Part shown: piece after piece, positions 8,122 through 14,912 of the stretch
Layout: every line of letters starts with the position of its first letter
Position numbering within the stretch: the stretch's first letter is position 1
DNA from: Burkholderiaceae bacterium
Lineage (GTDB): Bacteria > Pseudomonadota > Gammaproteobacteria > Burkholderiales > Burkholderiaceae_E
Direction of reading: 5' to 3'
Length of the DNA: 19,930 nt
Assembly (NCBI GenBank): GCA_019428955.1
Contig: JAHYJF010000031.1
Span: 1 to 19,930 of the forward strand
Notes under the pieces: model-generated
Seen by the model: the letters and a program-made list of their open reading frames with translations, nothing else
What the model was told of the DNA's origin: nothing
The model's database searches: none
Translations under genes and position numbers: made by a program

Positions 8122-9716
8122 AACCGCAGGATCCGGTTGCGCCGTTTCTGCATGGCCTCGCGGAGAGCGGCCTGCATGTTGAGGCACAGGCATTACCCGG
8201 ATTCGCGCCGGCTCAAGTCATCGCGCTCCCGCCCGCGGACTGGCATCAGCTTGGTACCGAGGCCAAGGCTTGGGGGTGGCGTTGGGTTGCGGGCTGGGGC
8301 GAGGATTTGGGCGGCGAGGGCAGAGATTTGATGCGTGTCACCGTCGCTTTCGAAACCGGCGGAAGTTATCTGATTGCGCGCACTATTGTCCCGCGCTCCC
8401 TACCGGTCGTCGCGTCGCACACCACGTCGTATCCGGGCGCTGATCGTCCCGAGCGCCACACCCGGGACCTGCTCGGCATCGTCTTCTCCGGCCACCCCGA
8501 CGCGCGTCGCTGGACGCGCCATCAGGCATGGCCGGAGACCACGTTCCCGCTGCGCCACGACTTTCCGACCGCCGGCCAACCGCCGGAGCAAACTCCGGCC
8601 GATCACGAGTACAGCTTTCTGGCCGCGCTGGGCAGCGGAGTCTACGAAATACCGGTCGGGCCAATCCATGCCGGCATCATCGAACCCGGACATTTCCGTT
8701 TTCAAGCGGTGGGCGAGACCGTTCTGCGACTCGAAGAACACCTCGGTTACACGCACAAGGGTATCGAGAAGATCGCCGAGGGACGCGACGCGGCTGGCCT
8801 GGGACGACTGGCGGGGCGGATTTCGGGCGATAGCACGGTCGCGCACACCTGGGCGGCGTGCATGGCGATGGAGCGGGCAGCCAGCCTGGAAGTGCCACCG
8901 CGCGCGCTCTGGTTGCGGGCCTTGATGTGCGAGCGCGAGCGCGTTGCCAACCATCTCGGCGACATGGGCGGGATGCTCAACGACATTGCATTTGCGTTCG
9001 GCTTCTACCAGTTCACGCGACTGCGCGAGCTGTGGCAACGGGTTTCGCGCGAGGCTTTCGGCCACCGTTTCATGATGGACTGCATTGTGCCCGGAGGCGT
9101 CGCGGCGGACTTGGACCAACGCTTCGTCGAGATCATGCGCGACGAGGCCCGCGCCCTGCGCAAGCAGATCGAGCGACTGATGGCCGTCATCAACGATTTG
9201 CCCTCGGTCGCGGATCGGGTGCGAGGCACGGGCGTACTCTCACCCGAAATTGCGACCGCGTTCGGCTGCGTCGGCTATGTCGGGAGGGCGTCAGGGGTGG
9301 ACTTTGATGTTCGCCGGAATGCTCCCTACGCGCCCTACGACAAGCTGACCGTCGAGGTGCCGCTGCATCACTATGGCGACGTGAACGCACGCGCCCGGAC
9401 GCGGATCGAGGAAATTGCCGTGTCGCTCGATCTGATCGAGGCATTGCTGACCGGCTTGCCGGGAGAAGCGGTGCGCATCGACTGGACATGCCCGGCGGTG
9501 GGCGCCGAAGGCCTGGGTTTGATTGAGGGCTGGCGCGGAGAAATCTTGAGCTTCGTGCGTTTCGGTACCGACGGCCGGATCGCGCGTTTCTTCCCGCGTG
9601 ATCCTTCATGGACCACCTGGCCGGCGCTTGAACTGTTGATCCACGACAATATCGTCCCCGACTTCCCGGTATGCAACAAGTCGGTTAACGGCTCGTATTC
9701 CGGACACGACCTGTAG
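8118..9716 (+). CDS. hyfG: HyfG/NuoCD-like large subunit lacking the NiFe-binding cysteines
   Basis: A 532-residue fusion of a NuoC-like domain (about 20-150, with ERHTRDLLGIVFSGHP at 112-127 and PLRHDFP) and a NuoD/hydrogenase large-subunit domain (about 175-532). In true [NiFe] enzymes the first metal motif is RxCGxCxxxH; here it is RISGDSTVAH (234-243), so both cysteines are serines (S236, S239). The C-terminal DPCxxCxxR/H motif aligns with NGSYSGHDL (524-532), again without cysteine. Four of four NiFe ligands are gone, so no hydrogenase activity is expected. The rest of the protein is intact and collinear, which argues for a maintained different function, as in Ehr complexes. It is coupled to hyfF by ATGA and followed three bases later by hyfI. 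Confidence 0.9.
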   Translation: MKPQDPVAPFLHGLAESGLHVEAQALPGFAPAQVIALPPADWHQLGTEAKAWGWRWVAGWGEDLGGEGRDLMRVTVAFETGGSYLIARTIVPRSLPVVASHTTSYPGADRPERHTRDLLGIVFSGHPDARRWTRHQAWPETTFPLRHDFPTAGQPPEQTPADHEYSFLAALGSGVYEIPVGPIHAGIIEPGHFRFQAVGETVLRLEEHLGYTHKGIEKIAEGRDAAGLGRLAGRISGDSTVAHTWAACMAMERAASLEVPPRALWLRALMCERERVANHLGDMGGMLNDIAFAFGFYQFTRLRELWQRVSREAFGHRFMMDCIVPGGVAADLDQRFVEIMRDEARALRKQIERLMAVINDLPSVADRVRGTGVLSPEIATAFGCVGYVGRASGVDFDVRRNAPYAPYDKLTVEVPLHHYGDVNARARTRIEEIAVSLDLIEALLTGLPGEAVRIDWTCPAVGAEGLGLIEGWRGEILSFVRFGTDGRIARFFPRDPSWTTWPALELLIHDNIVPDFPVCNKSVNGSYSGHDL

Positions 9717-9719
9717 ATC

Positions 9720-10271
9720 ATGCTGCGTATCCTTGGAAAGATCCATCGCATCGGCATCGTCACCGAGCCGATTCCCACGATCGATGAGTCTGCTTTGACC
9801 GAAGTCGGCGAACAACTGCGGGACCACGTGGGCGAGCAATTCGGGGGAAGTCTCGCGATCCGCGAAGTGGACGCTGGTTCCTGCAACGGCTGCGAACTGG
9901 AAATCCAGGCGCTCAACAACTCTTATTACAGTATCGAACGCTTTGGCGTGCACTTCGTTGCCAGCCCGCGCCACGCCGACATGCTGCTGGTCACAGGCCC
10001 GGTTTCGCGCCACATGGAGGCGGCGTTGCGCAGCGTTTACGACGCCACGCCCGAACCGAAACTGGTCATTGCCGTGGGCAGGTGCGGTGCCGATGGCGGC
10101 GAGTTCGGTACCAGCTATGCCTCGCGCGGCGCGGTATCGAACGTGATCCCGGTCGATGGAATCATCTACGGCTGCCCGCCGACGCCGCTTGATCTCATGC
10201 GCGGAATCCTGCAAGCCATCGCCAAGCGTCAGCAATACTCCACCGACAACCAGGCGGACAAGATCGCGTAG
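9720..10271 (+). CDS. hyfI: NuoB/HyfI-like small subunit with one 4Fe-4S site
   Basis: A 183-residue soluble subunit related to NuoB, HycG and HyfI. It carries the cluster closest to the quinone or active-site cavity. All four expected cysteines are present: C55 and C58 in SCNGCELE, C122 in VGRCGADGG and C152 in YGCPPTP. The stretches GPVSRHM and GEFGTSYASRGAVSNVIPVDG are also family hallmarks. The retained cluster shows that electrons still reach this subunit even though the large subunit lacks NiFe. It starts three bases after the hyfG TAG without an obvious ribosome site, so coupled translation is likely. It closes the operon; a hairpin follows the stop. Confidence 0.92.
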   Translation: MLRILGKIHRIGIVTEPIPTIDESALTEVGEQLRDHVGEQFGGSLAIREVDAGSCNGCELEIQALNNSYYSIERFGVHFVASPRHADMLLVTGPVSRHMEAALRSVYDATPEPKLVIAVGRCGADGGEFGTSYASRGAVSNVIPVDGIIYGCPPTPLDLMRGILQAIAKRQQYSTDNQADKIA

Positions 10272-10292
10272 TACGTCGATGTCCGGCGCCAT

Positions 10293-10311
10293 CGGCAAGG
10301 AGGCCTTGCCG
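10293..10311 (+). terminator. Hairpin after hyfI, possible terminator
   Basis: CGGCAAGG-AGG-CCTTGCCG is a perfect 8-bp stem with a 3-base loop, 22 bases after the hyfI stop. No run of T follows, so if it ends transcription it is not a classical intrinsic terminator; it may instead protect the 3' end of the message. Confidence 0.4.
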
Positions 10312-10450
10312 ACTTCCCGTAACGAGAGTTCCCAGGTGACCCTACCTGAGGAAGCACCAGGCGGCGCCTTGACGATCGCCTGCGCACATCGACTTCTCCG
10401 TTGGGTGCGAGGATCGACACGGGTCAGGGGCCGGATTGCGGAATCCATCG

Positions 10451-10590
10451 TGGCCGGTGCGCTTTGCCGCCGCCTGTGGGTTGGGCGTGACGCTGATCGG
10501 CATCTTCGCGCCCTCGCTGTCGATCGGCGGGGCGTTCGGCAATGATGTCGCCCGGGTCTCCGTCGAAGTCCAACCGAAGACCCTGATCGC
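10451..10590 (+). pseudogene. Decayed fragment of a second ClC chloride channel gene
   Basis: The frame reads WPVRFAAACGLGVTLIGIFA, then PSLSIGGAFGNDVA and QPKTLIA. It lines up with two separate parts of the intact ClC protein at 925-2301: residues about 278-292 (PVRFAAGCGLAVAVI) and 341 onward (GIFAPSLSIGGALGNDVA, QPQTLIA). The 48 residues between are missing. At the junction both parts share GGCATC (1801-1806 and 1945-1950 in the intact gene, 10499-10504 here), so an in-frame deletion between short repeats explains it. Third-position differences show it is not a recent exact copy. No start, N-terminal helices or C-terminus are present. Confidence 0.8.
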
Positions 10591-10833
10591 CAGCTTGAAC
10601 TCTCCTTACCAAGGTGGGTTAATGGCTTAAGATTAAGCGCGGGCTCCAGCCCGCTGCTTGCTGCGCCCAAGCCGTCCTGCCAACTCCCCCTCAGATTCTG
10701 CCCTCCGCCGCGCCATGGCGGCGTGTCCGGGCGTCTGTTTCACTCTTGCGGACACTCGGTAGGAGGAGGAATCAAGCAACTTCAGGCGTCCCTCAAGCGG
10801 CATTTCCCGAGTGTTTTGAGCGGGCTATTATGG

Positions 10834-10849
10834 ATACTCTAGGGAGTAT
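10834..10849. promoter_or_regulatory. Inverted repeat ATACTC-TAGG-GAGTAT, candidate operator
   Basis: A perfect 6-bp inverted repeat with a 4-base centre in the AT-rich zone, 123 bases before the octaheme cytochrome start. It sits just after a TATTAT (10826-10831). The size fits a binding site for a dimeric regulator; the regulator is unknown. Confidence 0.35.
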
Positions 10850-10875
10850 TGTGATCTAATGCAAACTTAGGAAAA

Positions 10876-10913
10876 ACTTATATGAGGTTGTAATACATAA
10901 GTCTTATATAAGT
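10876..10913. promoter_or_regulatory. Inverted repeat ACTTATAT...ATATAAGT with an internal palindrome
   Basis: ACTTATAT (10876-10883) and ATATAAGT (10906-10913) are perfect inverted copies whose centres are 30 bases apart, close to three helical turns. The right copy is part of a 10-base palindrome CTTATATAAG (10903-10912). Between them lies TAATAC (10891-10896), a possible -10 box without a good -35. The arrangement suggests operator sites around a promoter, but no regulator family can be named. Confidence 0.35.
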
Positions 10914-10932
10914 GAAAAGTCCTCGCAATTCA

Positions 10933-10949
10933 CCGCGGCAACGCCGCGG
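10933..10949 (+). promoter_or_regulatory. Hairpin in the 5' leader of the octaheme cytochrome gene
   Basis: CCGCGGC-AAC-GCCGCGG forms a perfect 7-bp GC stem with a 3-base loop, ending 22 bases before the ATG at 10972. The ribosome site AGGGAG (10960-10965) lies outside the stem. It could stabilise the transcript end or act in leader control; there is no alternative pairing that would make it a switch. Confidence 0.35.
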
Positions 10950-10971
10950 ATTCTTGGCCAGGGAGATTTAG

Positions 10972-12546
10972 ATGCTTGTTCGGCACTTTCGTTGGGTGGC
11001 AGCCAGTTTGATCGTCGCTTGTCTGGCGCTGTTCGGGACCATTGCATCCGCGACGACGGCGGATCATTCCAAGTTCAAGGAACTGCAGCAGGACTTTGCG
11101 TCCGGCACGTCGGTCACCAAGGCCTGCCTGCAATGTCACGGCAAGGCCGCCGACCAGGTCATGCACACCACCCACTGGACTTGGGAGTACGTCAATCCCG
11201 TGACCAAGCAGGTCTTGGGCAAGAAGCACCTGATCAACAACTTCTGCATCGCCATCGAGACCAACGAAGCGCACTGCGCCACCTGTCACGTGGGCTACGG
11301 CTACAAGGATCGCAACTTCGATTTCACCAACAAGGAAGCGGTTGACTGCCTGGTTTGCCACGACACCACCGGAGCCTACCGCAAGCAACCGGGAATGGCC
11401 GGCGAAGTCGTTACCCGGGAAATGGAATTTCCCCCTGGCTCCGGGCGGATCGTCAAGCCGGTCGATCTCAGGAAGGTCGCGCAGAAGGTCGGCCCGACCA
11501 GCCGCGACACCTGCGGAACCTGCCACTTCCGCGGCGGCGGCGGGGACGGGGTCAAGCACGGTGACATGGACAGTTCACTGGCGGCTCCCGACGAGGATCT
11601 CGACATCCACATGAACGCCATCGGGCTCGACTTCAAGTGCTCGACCTGCCACATGACCAAGGAGCACCGTGTTCCCGGCAGCCGCTACGCGCCGACCGCC
11701 CGCGACGACAAGGGCCGCATCGTCCGTGGCAACACCGACGGGCGCAATCCCACCACCTGCGAATCCTGTCACGACAACGCGCCGCACAGGATGTCGCGGC
11801 TCAACACCCATGCCACCAAACTCGCGTGTCAGACCTGTCACGTTCCCAAGTTCGCACGCGGCGGAATCCCCACCAAGATGAGTTGGGATTGGTCGACTGC
11901 CGGACGGCTCGACCCACAGGGCGAGCAATTCGAGATCAAGGACGACAAGGGTCACAAGATCTACGAATCGCGCGAGGGCAGCATGATCCTCGGCGAAAAC
12001 GTCGTGCCGGAGTATCGCTGGTTCAATGGGATCGTCGAATACACGCTGATGGGCCAGAAGATCGATCCCACCCGTGTCGTGCAGATCAACCGGTTCCTGG
12101 GCAGTCCCGATGACGGCAAGTCGCTGATCTGGCCGGTCAAGGTGATGCGGGGCAAGCAACCCTACGACGTCGAGAACCTGACGCTCGTCAAGCCCGAGAC
12201 TGCGCGGCTCGACGACACCGCTTACTGGAAGAACCTCGACTGGGAAAAGGCGATCGAGTTCTCGATGCGCTCGGCCGGTCAGCCGTTTTCCGGAAAAGTG
12301 GGCTTTGTATCGACCGAAATGTATTGGCCGATCACCCACATGGTCGCGCCCAAGGACAAGGGGCTGGGATGCGCCGATTGTCATAGCGCCGAGAGCCGGT
12401 TGGCGGGGCTGGCCGGAATCTACATGCCGGGCTACAGCGCGAACCGCCTGCTCGACCGCCTGGGCTGGGGCCTCGTGGCGCTGACTGCGCTGGGCGTTGT
12501 TGGCCACGGACTGATGCGGTTCGTGGCGGCGCGCAAGCGCAAGTGA
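10972..12546 (+). CDS. Octaheme c-type cytochrome, tetrathionate reductase family
   Basis: A 524-residue exported multiheme cytochrome. A signal peptide (about 1-27, ending ASA) is followed by exactly eight CxxCH sites at 52-56, 102-106, 126-130, 181-185, 223-227, 263-267, 286-290 and 467-471. The long gap between the seventh and eighth is as expected for the octaheme tetrathionate reductase (OTR) family. Members studied in vitro reduce tetrathionate, nitrite and hydroxylamine; the active heme there has a lysine ligand. K138 in TGAYRKQ after the third site is a candidate counterpart, unproven. Unlike a purely soluble enzyme this one ends in a hydrophobic segment (about 498-518) plus RKRK, which would anchor it to the inner membrane beside the cytochrome b encoded next. 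GGAG at 10962-10965 supports the ATG. Confidence 0.9.
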   Translation: MLVRHFRWVAASLIVACLALFGTIASATTADHSKFKELQQDFASGTSVTKACLQCHGKAADQVMHTTHWTWEYVNPVTKQVLGKKHLINNFCIAIETNEAHCATCHVGYGYKDRNFDFTNKEAVDCLVCHDTTGAYRKQPGMAGEVVTREMEFPPGSGRIVKPVDLRKVAQKVGPTSRDTCGTCHFRGGGGDGVKHGDMDSSLAAPDEDLDIHMNAIGLDFKCSTCHMTKEHRVPGSRYAPTARDDKGRIVRGNTDGRNPTTCESCHDNAPHRMSRLNTHATKLACQTCHVPKFARGGIPTKMSWDWSTAGRLDPQGEQFEIKDDKGHKIYESREGSMILGENVVPEYRWFNGIVEYTLMGQKIDPTRVVQINRFLGSPDDGKSLIWPVKVMRGKQPYDVENLTLVKPETARLDDTAYWKNLDWEKAIEFSMRSAGQPFSGKVGFVSTEMYWPITHMVAPKDKGLGCADCHSAESRLAGLAGIYMPGYSANRLLDRLGWGLVALTALGVVGHGLMRFVAARKRK

Positions 12547-12613
12547 TGACCACCCGGAACTCGCCTTTCATTCAAGCCAGTCGCGTTGCGACGCCGTTCT
12601 GACGGAGCTTTAC

Positions 12614-13213
12614 ATGAGCAATAAAGTCTATATCTACCGCCTCTTCGAGCGGATCTGGCATTGGGCCCAGGCCGCGCTGATCATCTCCTTGCTGGTGACC
12701 GGATTCGAGGTCCATGGCAGCTACGGCCTGTTCGGCTTCGAGCGCGCGGTCGATTACCACACGATCGCTGCCTGGTCGCTGATCGGGCTGTGGGTATTCG
12801 CGATCTTCTGGCACCTCATCACCGGCGAGTGGCGCCAGTACATCCCGACGCTGGAGAAGATCGACGTGATGATGAAGTACTACTCAGCGGGGATCTTCAA
12901 GGGCGAGCCGCACCCCTTCCGCAAGACGGTGCGCAAGAAACACAACCCGCTCCAGCGCCTGACCTATCTGCTGTTGCTGGCGGTGGTCGGGCCGATCACC
13001 TGGATATCGGGGGTCCTCTACCTGTTCAACGACCAGTGGGCCACGCTCGGGCTGGCCGCGTATCTGTCGCTGCCCTTGGTCGCCCTGTTTCATACCGCCG
13101 CGGCCTTCCTGTTCCTGGCCTTCCTGATCTCGCACATCTACCTGGCGAGCACCGGCGAAACGCTGACCGCGCACGTCAAGGCGATGGTCACCGGCTGGGA
13201 GACCGAGCATTGA
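12614..13213 (+). CDS. Cytochrome b membrane subunit (b561 / Ni-Fe-hydrogenase b-type), quinol-oxidising partner
   Basis: A 199-residue protein with four hydrophobic segments (about 18-38, 50-70, 116-138, 152-178). Histidines placed for bis-His heme b binding are H16 in ERIWHWAQ, H49 in VDYHTIAAW, H67 in FWHLITGEW, H160 in LVALFHTAAAF and H174 in LISHIYLAST. The layout matches small cytochrome b subunits that connect periplasmic enzymes to the quinone pool. GGAG (12604-12607) lies six bases before the ATG. It sits 67 bases after the octaheme gene and is followed by a monoheme cytochrome gene. The natural reading is quinol oxidation at the membrane with electrons passed to the octaheme protein; the reverse direction cannot be excluded. 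Confidence 0.88.
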   Translation: MSNKVYIYRLFERIWHWAQAALIISLLVTGFEVHGSYGLFGFERAVDYHTIAAWSLIGLWVFAIFWHLITGEWRQYIPTLEKIDVMMKYYSAGIFKGEPHPFRKTVRKKHNPLQRLTYLLLLAVVGPITWISGVLYLFNDQWATLGLAAYLSLPLVALFHTAAAFLFLAFLISHIYLASTGETLTAHVKAMVTGWETEH

Positions 13214-13282
13214 ATGCTGACGCCACCCCAAGTGTTCCGGCAATCGTGTCCGGACCTCAACCTTTCTGAAGGAGAAGAGAAG

Positions 13283-13672
13283 ATGAAACTTCGTAATGCC
13301 TTGCTGTCTGCCGTCATCTTTGGCCTTGCCGCGGCACCGCTCGTCGCCCGCGCCGAGGGCGACTGGAAGAAGGGCCGGATCTACTTCCGCATGGTCTGTA
13401 CCGCGTGCCACACCGATAAGGCCGGCGCTGCGATTCCTCCCGTCGGCCGGACCAAGGCCGAATGGAAAGCGTACCTGACGGCAGACAAGCATGCCAAGGG
13501 CAAGGACTCGGTCAAGTACTACGTCAGCCAGAAGTACCGCGAGAGCATCGCGGACAGCAACAAGGCCGCCGCCAAGTTCGTCAGCGAGCCTGATGCCCAG
13601 CTGATGGAGGACGTGGCCGCTTTCATCATGCGCAGCGCCAAGGACGGCGAAGTACCGGCCAGCTGCAACTGA
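13283..13672 (+). CDS. Small exported monoheme cytochrome c
   Basis: A 129-residue protein with a signal peptide (1-24, cleavage after ARA) and one heme site CTACH (39-43). A Met in the C-terminal helix (M108 or M116 in MEDVAAFIMRS) could be the sixth ligand, as in class I cytochromes. An unpaired cysteine lies at the very end (PASCN, C128). ATG 13283 was chosen because AAGGAG lies just upstream and MKLRNALLS starts a normal signal peptide; the in-frame ATG at 13214 would put a polar extension before it. It probably carries electrons between the cytochrome b, the octaheme protein and other periplasmic partners. Confidence 0.87.
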   Translation: MKLRNALLSAVIFGLAAAPLVARAEGDWKKGRIYFRMVCTACHTDKAGAAIPPVGRTKAEWKAYLTADKHAKGKDSVKYYVSQKYRESIADSNKAAAKFVSEPDAQLMEDVAAFIMRSAKDGEVPASCN

Positions 13673-13719
13673 CAAGACCAATGACTCCCCGCTCCCAATC
13701 TTTTTCGGAGGAACTCGCG

Positions 13720-14874
13720 ATGAGAACCACCACCACCACCCTGGTTGCCGGCCTGCTCCTGGGCGCGCTCGTGGGCTGCACCGCCCCGGTAGTTGCGCCG
13801 CCGTCGCAGGGCAAGGCCAGCGTAGAGCAGGCCCAGCCCAGCTACTACACCAACGTGGTCGACTTCGAATACATGTTGCAACAGGTTTCGATTCCGCCCA
13901 AGGCCGGGCTCATGATCATCGATGCTCGCCCGGCGCGGCTCTACGACCCGGGCCACATTCCGGGCGCGATCAGCATCCCCGACAGCCAGTTCGACAAGTT
14001 CCGGGCCAAACTGCCCGCCGACAAGAACACCGCGCTGCTCTTCTACTGCGAGGGCCCAAAGTGCGTCCTCAGTCACCAGTCAGCGTACCGGGCTGAGAAG
14101 CTCGGCTACACCAACGTCAAGGTCTTCCCGGGCGGATTCCCGGAGTGGGCCGCAAAGGGCATGACGGTGTCGGTTTCCACCGCGCAGGTGAAAAAACTGC
14201 TCGATGAGAAAGCCAACGTGATCCTGGTCGACGCGCGCCCGGCTCGGGTGTTCGCGAAAGGGTCGATTCCCACCGCCATCAGCATCCCCGACAGCCAGTT
14301 CCAGCAAAACGTGGCGCTGTTGCCGGCTGACAAGAGCACTGCGCTGATTTTCTTCTGCGGCGGGCTGCAATGTGTGTTGAGCGACCAGGCTGCCGCCAAG
14401 GCGGTCGCACTCGGCTACACCAACGTCAAGACCTATCCGGAAGGCGAGCCGGAATGGACCAAGGTGTTCGGCAAGGCCGGCGCGACCACGGTCGCGGCCG
14501 CAGCGCCGGCACCAGCGGCCAAGTCCTCGCTCGGCATCGTGCCCGGCAAGGAGAAGGGCAGCATCAGCGTCGCGTCCTTCGAACGGATCATGAAGGAGCA
14601 GCGCGACGCGATCGTGGTGGTCGACGTCCGTTCGCCCAAGGAATTCGCCGCGGCAACGATGAAAGGCGCGATCAATATCCCGATCGATGACCTCGAGGCG
14701 GGGCTTGCCAAGCTGCCGACGGACAAGCCGATCGTATTCGTCTGCGCCACGGGCGGGCGTTCGGGCGAAGCCTACGACACCGCCATGATCCTGCGCGAGG
14801 AACTCAACGTCTGGTTCCTCGATGCCAACGTCACCTACCTCGCCGACGGCAGTTTTGCGGCCAAGGCCAAGTAA
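13720..14874 (+). CDS. Lipoprotein with three rhodanese domains
   Basis: A 384-residue exported protein with a lipobox (LVGC, C20), so it is membrane-tethered in the periplasm. Three rhodanese domains follow at about 45-150, 157-250 and 282-384. Domain 3 has a standard loop CATGGRS (C342). Domains 1 and 2 instead have CEGPKC (110-115) and CGGLQC (213-218), with a second cysteine at the position of the usual arginine. These two domains are a recent tandem duplication: both contain ARPAR, AISIPDSQF, LGYTNVK and PEW, offset by 103 codons, and stretches of DNA are still identical. ATG 13720 follows CGGAGGA; ATG 13681 would add a polar extension. Rhodaneses move sulfane sulfur via persulfide, so the neighbours probably act on a sulfur compound (inference). 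Confidence 0.9.
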   Translation: MRTTTTTLVAGLLLGALVGCTAPVVAPPSQGKASVEQAQPSYYTNVVDFEYMLQQVSIPPKAGLMIIDARPARLYDPGHIPGAISIPDSQFDKFRAKLPADKNTALLFYCEGPKCVLSHQSAYRAEKLGYTNVKVFPGGFPEWAAKGMTVSVSTAQVKKLLDEKANVILVDARPARVFAKGSIPTAISIPDSQFQQNVALLPADKSTALIFFCGGLQCVLSDQAAAKAVALGYTNVKTYPEGEPEWTKVFGKAGATTVAAAAPAPAAKSSLGIVPGKEKGSISVASFERIMKEQRDAIVVVDVRSPKEFAAATMKGAINIPIDDLEAGLAKLPTDKPIVFVCATGGRSGEAYDTAMILREELNVWFLDANVTYLADGSFAAKAK

Positions 14875-14912
14875 GCCCACTTGATGTCGACCTATATCCA
14901 GGAGTAATAAAA

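Larger units (their letters stand above)
10312..10971 (+). other. Gap between the hyf operon and the octaheme cluster
   Basis: About 660 bases without an intact gene. Bases 10312-10450 hold nothing I recognise. Bases 10451-10590 are a ClC remnant. Bases 10600-10795 contain a GC hairpin (GCGGGCT-CC-AGCCCGC, 10639-10654) and an isolated AGGAGGAGGA (10761-10770) with no standard start codon in range. Bases 10796-10925 are markedly AT-rich compared with the rest of the window and carry the inverted repeats listed separately. The AT-rich part is the likely promoter zone of the octaheme cytochrome cluster. Confidence 0.6.

Noticed and set aside
8118..9716. HyfG as an active NiFe hydrogenase subunit
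   Set aside because: All four metal-binding cysteines are absent and no maturation genes are nearby.
10761..10842. Strong AGGAGGAGGA followed by a 23-codon frame (IKQLQASLKRHFPSV...), possible small peptide
   Set aside because: The only codon at the start is ATC directly against the ribosome site; no ATG, GTG or TTG lies at a workable distance.
13214..13282. ATG at 13214 as start of the monoheme cytochrome
   Set aside because: It would add 23 polar residues before a normal signal peptide, while ATG 13283 has AAGGAG just upstream.
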